Both the position numbers and the translations under genes were made by a program. The notes beneath the pieces were generated by a model. It saw only the letters and a program-made list of their open reading frames with translations. It did no database searches and was not told the DNA's origin. Below, one piece after another: positions 22,825 to 34,218 of a stretch of DNA of 64,000 bases (its first letter is position 1; each line of letters begins with the position of its first letter). The stretch comes from Leucocoprinus leucothites (Eukaryota > Basidiomycota > Agaricomycetes > Agaricales > Agaricaceae), in assembly GCA_013368445.1 (NCBI GenBank), contig JAACJO010000003.1:2542001-2606000 (forward strand), written 5' to 3'.

Positions 22825-24610
22825 CTTACTCATTTGGTCACAAATATGTAAGCTCTATTCCATTTCTCAAGAACGTCATCCTGGACGGGTAAAAGATAAG
22901 TAAAAATAGCTCATCTCACGCGGTCGGACGCTTATGAACTGGAAGATGACATTCGATTCCACTGGGTAAATGTGCTTCTTTGACCGTCTTTGAATGGGGA
23001 CGAGCTACTTTTCAGGTTTCCACTAGCTGGCGTCATCCCTAGGTCAGGATTGGTGTTTGAGCCCGAAGCCGATATGATGATGTTGGTCCAGTTTCGACGT
23101 CCACCATGAGCTCTGTAGGCTAAGAGTATCATATCTTTGCAAACCTTGGCACGAAATAGCCGTCACCGATATAACGCTTCCATCACGTCTAGGCTTGCAG
23201 TCACATACGTCCGGACACTGCCTTGAGATCAGGTCACCCGTTCAAGTGAGCACATGGATCAGGGACTTAATACGTACCTTCGAGTTCCATGGTAGACCGT
23301 ATCCAAATACGGCAGAGAAACAAGCTGGTCGTACTTAATACATTTGCTCCACCCTTCCCAGCCTTACATTCGCAGTCGAGTTTGCACATTGATATGAGTA
23401 AAAACAATAGAACAGTCTAGACATGGCCACCCAGGTCATGTCCATGCTGACACTCGGAGAGGCCCAAGAGGAGAAATCAAATTTCGTAAATGACCTGAGG
23501 ACACGAACAGCACGCAAAAGCTGTAACGACACCTGTCAAGCGAGGTCAGGTGTTGTCAACAAAACTCGACAATAGAGTGTAGTGTACTTTCACAAACTTC
23601 TCTGTCAGCCATGGGGCCAGCCTGATCTTCGTGGGAGTGTGCTTCGCCGCTTTGACTGATAAGCTCCAATATCGCTGTTGAGATGCTGTTCACCCTCGAT
23701 AGTTTAACGCCTGTGGTTGTTCAACAGCATATTCTGGCTTATATTTATCACCTTCAAAAGTTAGTATTCAACATAAACAGTAATCGCACAAGTATACGCA
23801 AGTCGCAAGCTCAAGAGTTCAAAGGCCAGCTGGTAAGATTGAATAATCTTGTAAAAATGAGATGAAGCTAGTTGGACCTTCGTAAAAGCGCCGATGCTTG
23901 ACAAGACCATACCAGAGTTTCTGGGTAAAGGTAAAAGCTCCCGGTTAACAATAGGGGTTCCTGCTTCCACCATCGTTTTTTGTCGGGGGACTGGGATCGA
24001 GGTCCTCTCTCTCGGTGCGCCGAGGGCTCTTCGTTCTTGTCCTTCTGTGTTTGGCGTGTCGATGGGCATGGAGTGTGGCTCGGTGAGGGAAAGTGCGGCG
24101 GTCCGGTATGGCCCAGTGAAACTTCCATTCTTCGAGGTCCAACACTCCGAGCCGGGAGTTGGCTGGCGAGTTCAGAACAGAATTGATGTTTTTTTTTGTT
24201 CATATAGGAAGCGCGAAATGCTTGAAAGAAACGAAGGAGGCGGTCATTAGAAGTAACGGAAGCCTGTATATTTAGATGACAATGACTCATAGCTTTGGGC
24301 GAGCCAATTGCTGGGGTGTCTGTGTAATGCGCTACGACCACGTCGAGTGTAGAATACAGATACCACACCATTTTGAGGTTTGTGTTTTCTCACGCTAATG
24401 TCTTTTGAACTCTATGATTTCCTTTGGAACACGGAAATACATGTTCTAACCATCTTGACTTTAATTGAAGACTAGCGGAGGATTGAAGTAATGATATCGG
24501 CAGTTGGTGCATGAAGCATGTTATGACAGCCACTGCTTCTTCATAGATGTGTTGATCCTTGACTAGACTGTGGTGAGGCGCCTTCGGATCAAAGGTAAAT
24601 AGTTAAGTAG
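22825..24610 (-). pseudogene. Decayed cytochrome P450 C
   Basis: Scattered, collinear P450 pieces with stops and deletions on the minus strand. They are FDPKAPHHSLVKDQHIYEEA (about 24,505-24,605), ILELISQSG near 23,660, an I-helix relic MDMTWVAMSRLFY (about 23,415-23,455), KYDQLVSLPYLDTVYHGTRR (about 23,280-23,340, where the ExxR has become HxxR), SNTNPDLG (about 23,040-23,065) and a ruined heme-loop start MTFLRNG near 22,860. The order matches the intact neighbours. About 500 bp between 23,870 and 24,400 shows no P450 similarity and may be inserted or fully decayed. Confidence 0.75.
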
Positions 24611-25222
24611 GGATCAGTCCTACACTTTAGATCGGCGCTAGTAGAATCAGTAAATAACCCAAGCTCCCTATGCCAGAAGTTCCTACACTCTTGGTAGCTC
24701 AATCATCTGAGTAAAGTCAAATAAATGACGATTGGGGTAAAAGAATCAATGGACATTCAGCGGCCCAAAATCAGATGGCGGTCATACTTCCGAACCATTA
24801 AGTAAAAGATCTGCGGAACATTACCTGCAATACAAGATTACATGAAAACCGCTAGAACCAGTTAGCAGCTAGAGAGGAGTGAATTAGATGGCGGTTCCAG
24901 CGAAGATTTGGATATGAAGTGGCTGGCGAGCTTCCATGTACTAAAGCCACGCGAGTACGAGTCCCACTGTTGCTTGAACAGTAGTAAGGCTTGCCATTTT
25001 CAATAGCTAGGCTTATTTGATAAATGAATAGGTAAAGATGGTGCGAGATTGAAGTGCGTTGAAGAAGGTGGGGCAATAGAGGCGATTTTTTATTCTCGGG
25101 CATTGAGGCAAGTTCGAACAAAGGCGTTGGGTCATCGAGAAACAGCGACTACAGGATGGTTGAGCCTGACAAAGTCTTATGACTATCAGTGTTTACGTCA
25201 AGCGCTTTTCCATTAATCTTTA
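24611..25222. other. Flank left of the Helitron insertion
   Basis: No gene recognised. Base 25222 (A on the plus strand) abuts the Helitron 3' terminus; together with T at 34289 it rebuilds an A-T target dinucleotide. Confidence 0.5.
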
Positions 25223-25234
25223 CAAGTTTTGATA

Positions 25235-25253
25235 CCTGTGCCTTCGGCACGGG
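25235..25253 (-). repeat. 3'-terminal hairpin of Helitron 1
   Basis: CCTGTGCCTTCGGCACGGG on the plus strand: eight-base-pair stem (one T-G pair) with a TTC loop, 12 nt from the CTTG terminus. This is the typical Helitron termination structure. Confidence 0.85.
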
Positions 25254-25459
25254 GTGTGACACAATGGTAAATCTGAGCTTTCAAACTTAGGCTTTGAGTT
25301 CTGGAGGATAGTATCATTTGAAAATACAAAATTCACATCAAATGGTAAAACAATTGTTCCTATATTCTAAAGACCGTTCAAAAATCTGAAAAAAGAATAT
25401 ATACATATACTAAAGGCCGTCCGAGAACTGAAGTAAGAGATGAGAAAACAAAAAAGGAA

Positions 25460-28400
25460 TCAAAGTCTAAGTCCAGACAAAACCTCTCTATATACTACAT
25501 TTGTGGTCCGGTTATTTCTATTTTCTGAAGGTAGAAGAATTTTGATCCTAGATCCAGATGTACATCGAGACAAAGCTACATACAATTGGCCATGTGAAAA
25601 TACAGGGGTTTGCAGATTGATTCCAACATGTTTAACCGACTGTCCTTGGGATTTGTTGATTGTCATTGCAAATGCAAGACGGACTGGAAACTGACGTCGC
25701 TGAAGAGGGATTGGAAGTGTTTCAGCTGTTGGCCGAATCACAATCCTTGGAATGAATGCTAGTTTTCCTGAGAATTTTGCATCTCCAGAAATAATACGGC
25801 AAGTAAGTGCCCTTCTCCCAATTTTGTGTACAACCATCCGTGTTCCATTACAGAGACCTCTAGAGGGATCCAAGTTCCGAAGAAGCATTACAGGAACACC
25901 CTCCTTTAGAGCAAGCTTTGCAAGTGGCAACCCACTTGCATTAAGTGAGTTCAAGTATTCTGGAGGATAAGGCTGGTAATTTTGTATTTCTTGGTTTTCC
26001 AGAACAACTGAGTCAACACTCATAAGCACTTTTCTCTGTCCTGGGAACTTAGCAAGGATAGTTTCATTTATATCATCAACTTCATCATTTCTGGACGATA
26101 GAATTGTCCTATCCAGATAATACTGATCTGGCTGTTGATGATTAATATTGGGATAGGTAGATGCAATTAAGTTTTCCAGTGAGTTATCTGGAACTCGCAT
26201 TATCTCAGGGACCAACACTGTATTATCATTCCCCATATTTTCTCCAGCACCAATTTGCAACAGCCACTGTGCATGGGCATCACTTTCAGCAGTTCTTTCC
26301 AACCTCATATTTTGCACCAAGTAGTGAACTTCAATATTCTGCCAGAATTCACTTCGGCAAAGAGAAGCACCTATAATATCTGGGCGCAGTCCTCTAGGAA
26401 CAACAGGAAGTGTCTGACGGAAGTCACCACCAAAGACCACAGTAATCCCCCCAAAGGATATGTCCTTGCCAAGCAAATATCGTAAGCAGCGATCAACAGC
26501 ACGGACTGCATGATGATGTTGCATTGGGACTTCATCCCAGATGAGAATTTTGGTGCATGTTAAAACATCAAACATGTGATGTTGAGGTGTGAGGGGTGCT
26601 ACTGTAGCTTCATCAATAGCTAATGGAAGCTTGAATCTGGAATGAGCTGTTCGGCCCCCCTCAAGTAGTAGAGCTGCAATTCCAGAAGATGCTACACATA
26701 ATGCAACATCTTCAGTTGGACGTGATCGGATTTCTGCAGCAAGAGTATTGCACACAAAGGTCTTTCCTCCCCCTCCTGCACTGTGGATAAAAAACATTTT
26801 CCCTAGTTCCTGGTCAACAGATGCAATTACTGCATCAAACACAGCAGTCTGCTCTGGATTGAACAATGCACGGTTATCTGCTACCATTCTTCTGAGCGCA
26901 GGTCGATCATAGTCAAGCTGCTCATGCAATATGAAGTTAGCATGAGTATCATGCCATGCTTCACCATTTCCAGGACCTTGTGAAAGTGGCATATTAGGGA
27001 ACTTGGTCAAGTCCTTGCCAGACTTGTGTAAGATTTTGTCAAGCAGATGGAGTCCATAGTCCCAGATTTGTACATCAGTAAATTCTTGATCCCGGTAATG
27101 GTTAATATTGCCCAGTCTTCGTCGAAGGTCATCACAGATATAAACCCGGAACTTCTCCCACAGTTTTTCAGGTTCAGAAGGTTCACAGTATATTAAGATT
27201 ACTGCAAATAGAGACCGTAATGCAGAGCCAGTCTTAGTAGCACTGGCCTCATCCAAGCACTGCTCCCACTCTCCATCATTTTCCAATAGTCCTCGTGCTA
27301 AACAGGCATCCTTGAATGTAGGATAGAGCCTGTCTTCAAAAGTCCGCAGAAACTCAAATGATGTTGCACCTGGAACAGCTGTGAGTAAGAGTCTGAGATA
27401 AAATCTCTGACCCTGTGTAGGAGAAGCAAAATACATTCTTCCAATTGCATATCCTTTTGTACGGGGTGTCCACCTTTTGCTTTTTTTGTTGTAAACAAAG
27501 GTGCGAGGGAAGTCTTGATAGAGAATGTTTTGTGTAGCTTCACCATATTGCTGGTTAGCCTCAAACCAAGCTGTAAGTGCAGTTTTATGAATATTGTCTC
27601 TGGCAAGGACTTCTTCTACAGTTTGATCTGGATCATAGTAGATCAACTGCTGGTTGGGCAAGTGGATTGGTAAACGATATACAGTGGGAGTTTCACTATG
27701 CATAGGAAATTCAAAGATGCGCCAACATGCTTCTATTGGAGAGATATAGCGAGCATCTAGATATTCTTTGATTTCATCTCGCTGCTGATCCCCACGTGCA
27801 CTAATTTCCAGAGTAGCTTTATCATGGCCTTTATAGATATATTTGTGAATATACTTCACAGCTTCCACTGAGGCACAAATTTCAACATTGATATGACATC
27901 GGTACCGAGCACATAAGTACTTGTTGTGTGGTACTACCCAGGAGTTGTCATAGTCAAAATTGTTTTTGTGGAAGGTACGGCCATTTTGTGGACGTGCATA
28001 GCTAGGGTAGCCATCTTCTCCATATATTGTTGCATCATTGAAAGGCTTGGGGTATCTTTTGCTGCATTTTCCATCAACCATGCACTTTGCATCTGGATAT
28101 CCCTCTCCACAGGGGCCATGTAGCATCATTGTTGTGATAACTTCATGTAGTACAGGCTCCAGGTCTGGATCTGGGAGTATTGCAGAGACAATCGAGTCAA
28201 CATGAGCTGCATCTCTGATCTTGTAAGGAGCATCAAGGAATATGAGCAGATGCATATGTGGTAGTCCTCTCTTTTGATACTCTATAGTATGGACCATTGC
28301 AGCTGTTGATCCAAAAAGGCCTTCTCTGATTTCTTTGAGGAGAGCAGATTTCTTTTGCTCAAAAACCCTTGCCACAATATCAGGACGGTCAGAGGCACTT

Positions 28401-30880
28401 TGCTTTTTTTTGTTAGGGGTTTCATCCTCAAACAGAGCTTCTTGGACTTCTGGCCAGTTTGGATTTGCAGTCATAGTCAAGAAAATGTCTGGCTTGTGGA
28501 ATGCTCTACAGATTGCCATTGAATCCTGAAATAGCTGGTTCATATGGCGTTCACTTCCTGAGTGGGAAGAGGGCAGGATTATCCTTTGGCCATGGTTCTC
28601 AAGAGTAATATTGGCTACATTATCACCAAGTATAATATCTTGAAGACCTTGATAGACATCTGCACGAATTTCCTTCTGATGATGTCGTATCCAATGCAGA
28701 TAACTTTGTTCAATAGAGGCCCAGGCATCAACAACATATTGCTGAAATAACTTGCCAGCCCAAAATAATGGTGACTGCTCCTCTGGACGCTCATGAAAAC
28801 GATATGCATAATAACACCTTTGCGATACCTTTTCAGAGCGGATATTCCCATTAGGTCCAGGATGTGAAGGTATATCTGTATGCCAGCCATCTTCACCATA
28901 TGGAAAGAGTAGCACATAGTGCAGAGAGGAGTAAGCAGGATGGAGGTGGCTAATTCTTTTTAATCCACCACCTCTCAAACGCAAAACAATGTCCCTATTT
29001 TCAGAGCGTTCCTCAGCTCCACTTCCAGGGAGAAGCACAGCAATCTCTGTTCCAGTAGGTGCATTATAGCGCCGTAGGTCCATTGTACGATCAGTATGTA
29101 TTCTGACTGAGACATCCTGCAAAGCATTTGGTCCTGCATGTTGATGCATAATTTCAAATGCTTGCTTATACTGTGTAACATAAGGATGAATCTGCATCAA
29201 CAAAGCCTGCAGCTCAGACATGACAGTTCTGTCTAAGGTCCGGTTGTTCTGCATACGGAAGCCAAGTTGATCATCAGGATCATACATATAGATCTGAGCA
29301 TACATAGGTGTCTCTCCATCATTGGGTAGGAGGGCACCTGTCAAGTGGTGAAGCTCTCCACTAATTTTAAAACAATATAGACCCCTAGCTCTTGTGACCG
29401 ACTGATCAATAGTAGCACCAAGAGATGTTAATGCCAAGCTTGCATTGTAGCGCCTGATATTTTGCTTAAACTCATCAGACTGTGGCATTCTACCACACAT
29501 GAACTTTTTGAGATCAGGATGCATAGGATGATAAGCTTGGAGTTGTATCTGTCCTTGAAGACAGCACATGCCAAACTTTGGCTCATTACGTGTTGATGAT
29601 GCAAGCTTTTCTGAATCAAAATGAAGTGCAGAGCATTTTGGACAACGAATATTCATGGGTCCCAGATCATGTTTAGGAATCGGCTCTCTATATGGCCTGC
29701 AGCCCTTAGGCAGGTTGTGCTGTAAGTTGTCTGGCAAGTGACCTTGGAGAGCAGGTAGGTTAATGGGAGGTAGATTTTGGACACCATGATTAGCATTGTC
29801 TTCCTCTTCATCCTCCATTATATAGAGATGTCGGTTATGCTCTGGTTCATTGACTGGAACATCACCAATTTCTGCTTGTTGTTGAGCTTGAAACTGATGA
29901 ATAATTCTCTGAGCCTCAGGCTCAACATCATTGTTCCTGTCATTGCCTCTATCATCATTTAGCCTTTCACGTTCCCACTCTTGAAGTATCCTCTGGAATT
30001 CCTGATCTCTAGCTCGTCTGACATCTGCTTGTAATTGCAGTAACTGAGCTTGTGTTAAGGGCATCTGCTCTCCTTGTTCCATTCCTTGTTGATCCCTCTG
30101 TTGACTCCTTTGAATTTGAGCTCCCTGAAGCTCATTCTCCTGATAGTGCCTTTGACCTAACCTTCTAACCTCAGCTTCTACAGCTATGCGCCTTGTTTCA
30201 TCAATCAGTCTTTGATTGATTGCCTCTTCTCTTCGTCTTTGCTCTTCTAACCTCCAAATAGTCTGTTCATGCTGCAAACGCCTCGCTTCAGCCTGCCTTC
30301 TCAGAGATTCCTCCATTTCAGCCAGTCGTCTCATGTCTTGACTGTGTGTCAAGTGAGCAATCTGACCTCTGTGTAAGTTGTTGAAGGCTGGATTTGCACG
30401 TCCACTGGATATATCATGTAAAGGTCCCAATATATGTTCCTGAACATTATTTCCCCTCTGACCCCTTCCTCTAGTATTCCTGATAGGAGCTGCAGGAATG
30501 TTTTGCAGAAGAGGATTTTGCTGAATAGGGTGATCCCAATTAAGAGGTAAATGTGTTTCAGGAATTGAACGGAGTGGATGATGATGATAAGCTCCAGCTG
30601 TTGATGATCCAGCCTGGGGTCCAGCTCTAATCTCTGCTGCAGGCTGAAGCCCAGTCACAGATGTATGACCTGATCCAGATGCTGTAGCCTGAGCCCCAAA
30701 ATTTGGCTGAGCAGGAATCTGGAACTGATGTTGCTGACTCTGATTACAGTTACGGCGATCATCAGGATCAGTCATTTGATATCGTTCAAGTCTATCTGCA
30801 GACCGTGATGACTGGCATTCATGCTCAGGACTATCAGGGAGTGACATTTCTCTGATTAATTTATAGTCAGTTATTAGCAT
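25460..30880 (-). CDS. Helitron Rep-helicase protein (1,806 aa)
   Basis: A single uninterrupted ORF encoding the transposition protein. The N-terminal ~390 residues are Q/R/E-rich with a likely coiled coil (about 175-250). A CPKC...CC zinc-like cluster lies near 413-440. The Helitron-type Rep nuclease domain follows, with FLTMTANPNWPE near 802, the HUH motif GLPHMHLLIFLD near 875 and the two-tyrosine motif KYIHKYIYKG near 1012. The PIF1-like helicase has Walker A SAGGGGKTFVCNTLA near 1369, WDEVPMQHH near 1448, GGDFRQTLPVVPRG, TINKSQGQSVKHVG near 1747 and QLYVALSRCTSG near the end. Two Tyr and two His of the nuclease are present, so the protein looks catalytically complete. Start at the first Met (30880) or at the MSLPDSPEHE Met eleven codons later; both precede all domains. 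Confidence 0.95.
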   Translation of the reverse strand: MLITDYKLIREMSLPDSPEHECQSSRSADRLERYQMTDPDDRRNCNQSQQHQFQIPAQPNFGAQATASGSGHTSVTGLQPAAEIRAGPQAGSSTAGAYHHHPLRSIPETHLPLNWDHPIQQNPLLQNIPAAPIRNTRGRGQRGNNVQEHILGPLHDISSGRANPAFNNLHRGQIAHLTHSQDMRRLAEMEESLRRQAEARRLQHEQTIWRLEEQRRREEAINQRLIDETRRIAVEAEVRRLGQRHYQENELQGAQIQRSQQRDQQGMEQGEQMPLTQAQLLQLQADVRRARDQEFQRILQEWERERLNDDRGNDRNNDVEPEAQRIIHQFQAQQQAEIGDVPVNEPEHNRHLYIMEDEEEDNANHGVQNLPPINLPALQGHLPDNLQHNLPKGCRPYREPIPKHDLGPMNIRCPKCSALHFDSEKLASSTRNEPKFGMCCLQGQIQLQAYHPMHPDLKKFMCGRMPQSDEFKQNIRRYNASLALTSLGATIDQSVTRARGLYCFKISGELHHLTGALLPNDGETPMYAQIYMYDPDDQLGFRMQNNRTLDRTVMSELQALLMQIHPYVTQYKQAFEIMHQHAGPNALQDVSVRIHTDRTMDLRRYNAPTGTEIAVLLPGSGAEERSENRDIVLRLRGGGLKRISHLHPAYSSLHYVLLFPYGEDGWHTDIPSHPGPNGNIRSEKVSQRCYYAYRFHERPEEQSPLFWAGKLFQQYVVDAWASIEQSYLHWIRHHQKEIRADVYQGLQDIILGDNVANITLENHGQRIILPSSHSGSERHMNQLFQDSMAICRAFHKPDIFLTMTANPNWPEVQEALFEDETPNKKKQSASDRPDIVARVFEQKKSALLKEIREGLFGSTAAMVHTIEYQKRGLPHMHLLIFLDAPYKIRDAAHVDSIVSAILPDPDLEPVLHEVITTMMLHGPCGEGYPDAKCMVDGKCSKRYPKPFNDATIYGEDGYPSYARPQNGRTFHKNNFDYDNSWVVPHNKYLCARYRCHINVEICASVEAVKYIHKYIYKGHDKATLEISARGDQQRDEIKEYLDARYISPIEACWRIFEFPMHSETPTVYRLPIHLPNQQLIYYDPDQTVEEVLARDNIHKTALTAWFEANQQYGEATQNILYQDFPRTFVYNKKSKRWTPRTKGYAIGRMYFASPTQGQRFYLRLLLTAVPGATSFEFLRTFEDRLYPTFKDACLARGLLENDGEWEQCLDEASATKTGSALRSLFAVILIYCEPSEPEKLWEKFRVYICDDLRRRLGNINHYRDQEFTDVQIWDYGLHLLDKILHKSGKDLTKFPNMPLSQGPGNGEAWHDTHANFILHEQLDYDRPALRRMVADNRALFNPEQTAVFDAVIASVDQELGKMFFIHSAGGGGKTFVCNTLAAEIRSRPTEDVALCVASSGIAALLLEGGRTAHSRFKLPLAIDEATVAPLTPQHHMFDVLTCTKILIWDEVPMQHHHAVRAVDRCLRYLLGKDISFGGITVVFGGDFRQTLPVVPRGLRPDIIGASLCRSEFWQNIEVHYLVQNMRLERTAESDAHAQWLLQIGAGENMGNDNTVLVPEIMRVPDNSLENLIASTYPNINHQQPDQYYLDRTILSSRNDEVDDINETILAKFPGQRKVLMSVDSVVLENQEIQNYQPYPPEYLNSLNASGLPLAKLALKEGVPVMLLRNLDPSRGLCNGTRMVVHKIGRRALTCRIISGDAKFSGKLAFIPRIVIRPTAETLPIPLQRRQFPVRLAFAMTINKSQGQSVKHVGINLQTPVFSHGQLYVALSRCTSGSRIKILLPSENRNNRTTNVVYREVLSGLRL

Positions 30881-31588
30881 ATGTAGAGGATTCCAGTAAC
30901 TGACTCACTTTGAGTAGTTGAATCTCACTAATGTATAGGGATGATATTTGGCAGCTCAATTAACCAAATCAAAGTATAGATCTGTAAATCCTATTCATTA
31001 GCCCACAATTACACCCTCTAGGTCAATTAACTACACCCACCTCCAAAGTGACTGCAGTGGATAACTGGCAATGGGCAAATGTAGCCAGTCACAGTATATG
31101 TGATGAATAGGCCAACACTGGACACAGGGACAATAGTAGTGCCAAATAGACTCAATAGATTCAATGATATGATGTATATGATGTATCACAATAGCAATAT
31201 CTGTCCAGCTGTCAGAGGTCACCACTCCTCTGACATAGTAGGGAAACCCCTCTGGATGATCCGGGAGCCATCAAAAAGGGCTGAGGCGTGAAAGACCCTG
31301 TCCACTAATTGGTTCCCTGCCAAAATGGGGTCTCAAATACAAACAACTGCTAAAAACTGTCAAAAGCGACCGGTAATCGCTGAAAACCATGGATTTCTTT
31401 GCACAAACACTGAGGGCATGTTATATATTACATATTCTCTCTACAAACTATGTCCATAAAATGTGTTGTTGAGGAGTGAGACGGATGCGAGTCGAGACAC
31501 TCAGCTGAAGACAGAATGGGGACCGTGGGAGTCGCATCAAATTCGGCATCAAAAAGGCTTCGTTCATCAGCTGGGCAACAGGCGTGGG

Positions 31589-31658
31589 TTGCTGACCAAT
31601 TGCTGACCAATTCTGACTAAGCTTACAAATCCATCCCCCACGTCCCATTCTTTATAGA
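31589..31658 (-). repeat. 5'-terminal 70 bp of Helitron 1 (shared with Helitron 2)
   Basis: Identical to 34219-34288 at 69 of 70 positions (31633 A versus 34263 T). On the minus strand it begins TCTATAAAGAATGGGACG and contains a doubled GACCAATTGCT word. Confidence 0.9.
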
Positions 31659-31670
31659 CGAGTTTTTTTA

Positions 31671-31689
31671 CCCGTGCCTTCGGCACGGG
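31671..31689 (-). repeat. 3'-terminal hairpin of Helitron 2
   Basis: CCCGTGCCTTCGGCACGGG, a perfect eight-base-pair stem with TTC loop, 12 nt from the CTCG terminus. It matches the Helitron 1 hairpin apart from one base. Confidence 0.85.
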
Positions 31690-32792
31690 GGCTGTGTTAT
31701 GTTTAATCTGAGTTTCAAAATTAAGAATAATTCCTGAATTCTTTGCCTGTGCCTTGGGTGCAGGGGGAAGGTTTTCTATGTAAATCTTAATTTGTGAGAT
31801 CTTTGGCCTTCCTGTGCCTAAGTCTACGTCAAGTGCCTGTGTATGTAAGGCAGGTATGTAGCTTTATTTTATTTTATTTTGAACTTATCAAGTGCTTAAG
31901 TGCTGGTATACAATCTGATCCTTTTTAAAATACATTTTGATTTTTAAGTGTAGGCAAGCCACTCCCATTTCCTGTGCTTATCGCATGTCTAAGCACCCAT
32001 GTGCATGCAATATTAAGTCCGAATTTTGAACTTGAATAAACCTGAGGTAGAAGCTCTGTCCTCTCCCTGTACCTCCAAATTTAATTGGTTTGTGAGGTCA
32101 CTGACCCTCCCATACCCAAGTCTATTGACATGCCCATGCCTGTGCCCATGCTTGAGTGGTGTACAGACTTTGATCTACTTTCTCATGCTAATCAAGCATT
32201 TAAGCACCCACCTGTGCACATTGTACATTAGAGCATAGCTATTCATATTTATAACATAAATTTATCTCCAGCTCAAATACTTATGAAAAAATTTACAGTA
32301 ATTGACTGCTCTTATATACACCATCACTCATTTGTACGCTGCCCTTTTCTTGACAATATTAGCTGTTTTCCATGGGGTTTTTTGGTGCTCTCATGTTACA
32401 GAGGCCATCCAGATAGGTTCTCAACAAAAAAAATGCTCAGCAATGTATTTCTTCATATGGAGTCAGTTGTTCTCTGAGTTTTTCATGATTCTCCAAATAT
32501 TATAAAGTAAATTCCTGACCCAGGCATGTACTTAAAGCCACAGTTTTTGGCTTCATGAATTATATCCAATGTGTTGATTGTATGGTCAAAATTTGGTAGC
32601 TATTGGGGTTCTACTCCATTGTCAAGGTTGGGGTCCTTATTTCAGGGTCATCCATACATGGAACGTGACATCACTTAACCTATTTTTAGCAGGTGCAGCA
32701 GTATGACAGGAGCTGTTGTCACAGTGTACAGATGACTTGGTTTTGTTTAAATAGACATTTCAACAATTTCTGCCTCATTGACATTCAATGTA

Positions 32793-33569
32793 CTGTAGGA
32801 TCCTTAATTCAAAAAGCAGAGGTTGTGGCTGTGACTGAAAAGTAGGTTTGGTCATGAAAAGCAACAGGCCTGGGGACCATGACCAACCAAATGTTGAATC
32901 ACGTGCATGTCTATACGCTGCAATATTAGTGTTCACTCTCAATTATGACATATGCATTCTATTAATAGATACCACTATGCTCACACACTGATACTTCATG
33001 TGGACAATACATGTTTTACTATATGTTTTACTCGTACCCTTTACTACCTCGAAATGATGGTGTAATGTCCTCTTTATAGTAAATATCATACGGATATTCT
33101 AGTATAAAATACCTTGTATTTTCTTTGTATTTCTTTAGTCAATTCTATTCTCTCAGTTGCAACTCTACTACTCTTACAAACTCCTATAACAGTTTACTGC
33201 CTAGCAAAGTAAGTCATCGACTACATTGTCTACCTTCACTGCTACACTCCCCATTGCTGCTTTGACACCAAAAGTGTTGATAGAAATTGTGAATAGGATT
33301 GAGATTTGATTACCTAGAGATTGTGCCAAGGAATGGGCAGAATCAGCTATAACAGGTGTGTAAAGGGTAGACAAAAACAGAGAGGGTGTTGGAATCAGGA
33401 AGCAATGTGAGAGGAAAAGGCAGAAATGTGTTTTTACTCAAATAAAATTCCATGACATTTTGGTCCCACCATGAAAAGCAGGGCAAATTTTGGGCATGAC
33501 TCCGAGATGACCAAACACCAAAATGGCTTTTCATGACATGACTTGCTTTTTGAATTAAGGATCCTACAG
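32793..33569. mobile_element. Nested 777-bp TA-flanked inverted-repeat element (MITE-like)
   Basis: Perfect inverted arms lie at 32791-32818 and 33544-33571; reading inwards from the left they start TACTGTAGGATCC. The outermost TA at each end would be the target duplication, as for Tc1/mariner-type DNA elements. No transposase ORF lies inside, so it would be non-autonomous. Identity by arms only. Confidence 0.65.
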
Positions 33570-34218
33570 TACCAACTTGTGAAGGGATTTTTATCTCAAT
33601 GCATTTGTAATGATATATCCTACACATATGCAAGTTTTTGCGGTGAAAAAGTAAAATTTGGACTCAAAACAGCCAAGGAGAAATTGGGCATACATAAGAA
33701 CAATCAATTACTGTAATCACTACATGTGGATAAGACTCCCCTTTTTTCCATGCATATAACACCTACTGTAAGTGGGTGTGATATCTAATGTGTGTGGTTT
33801 CCTGTGCCTAAGAGCCTGTGTGCATGCACAATAGCCTAGAGCCTCCATCAGCCCAATTGATGACTTTCTCGCGGTTGATGCGTAAATAAGCGCTCATTGA
33901 TGCGTTCTGATCCAGCCATCAGTAAGCTTCTTGTCTTGTGCTTGATGCATGCACATTTCACCCTTCAGAACCCATTTTCTTGTGCTCAAATGTGACTTTA
34001 GGGCTAGAAGGCATACAAATTACCCACCACTGGCTACTGTGCAGCGTCCATCAGTGTTTCAACATCGGCGGCAGCCATTTGGACCGTGGGAGGCCTCATA
34101 ACTTACTTTCCCGCGCCTATAAGTGACACAGCACTTACAGCGAGAAAGGGTCCGGGCTGCTGACATAACCCATGGAAACTTGAGCGCTTGTCCAGGTACA
34201 GTATTTACGGGACAACTT

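Larger units (their letters stand above)
25223..31658 (-). mobile_element. Autonomous-type Helitron (Helitron 1)
   Basis: A 6,436-bp rolling-circle transposon on the minus strand. The 5' end is TCTATAAAGAATGGGACG (at 31658 downward). The 3' end is ...AAAACTTG, ending at 25223, with a hairpin (25235-25253) 12 nt from the end. It carries one intact 1,806-codon Rep-helicase ORF. No terminal inverted repeats or target duplication are seen, as expected for this class. Its 5' end is fused directly to the 3' end of Helitron 2. The 3' terminal tetranucleotide CTTG departs from the canonical CTRR. Confidence 0.9.

Noticed and set aside
23868..24371. 167-codon minus ORF between P450 C relics
   Set aside because: Compositionally odd, no recognisable domain, and overlapped by open frames on the other strand. 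Not supported as a gene.
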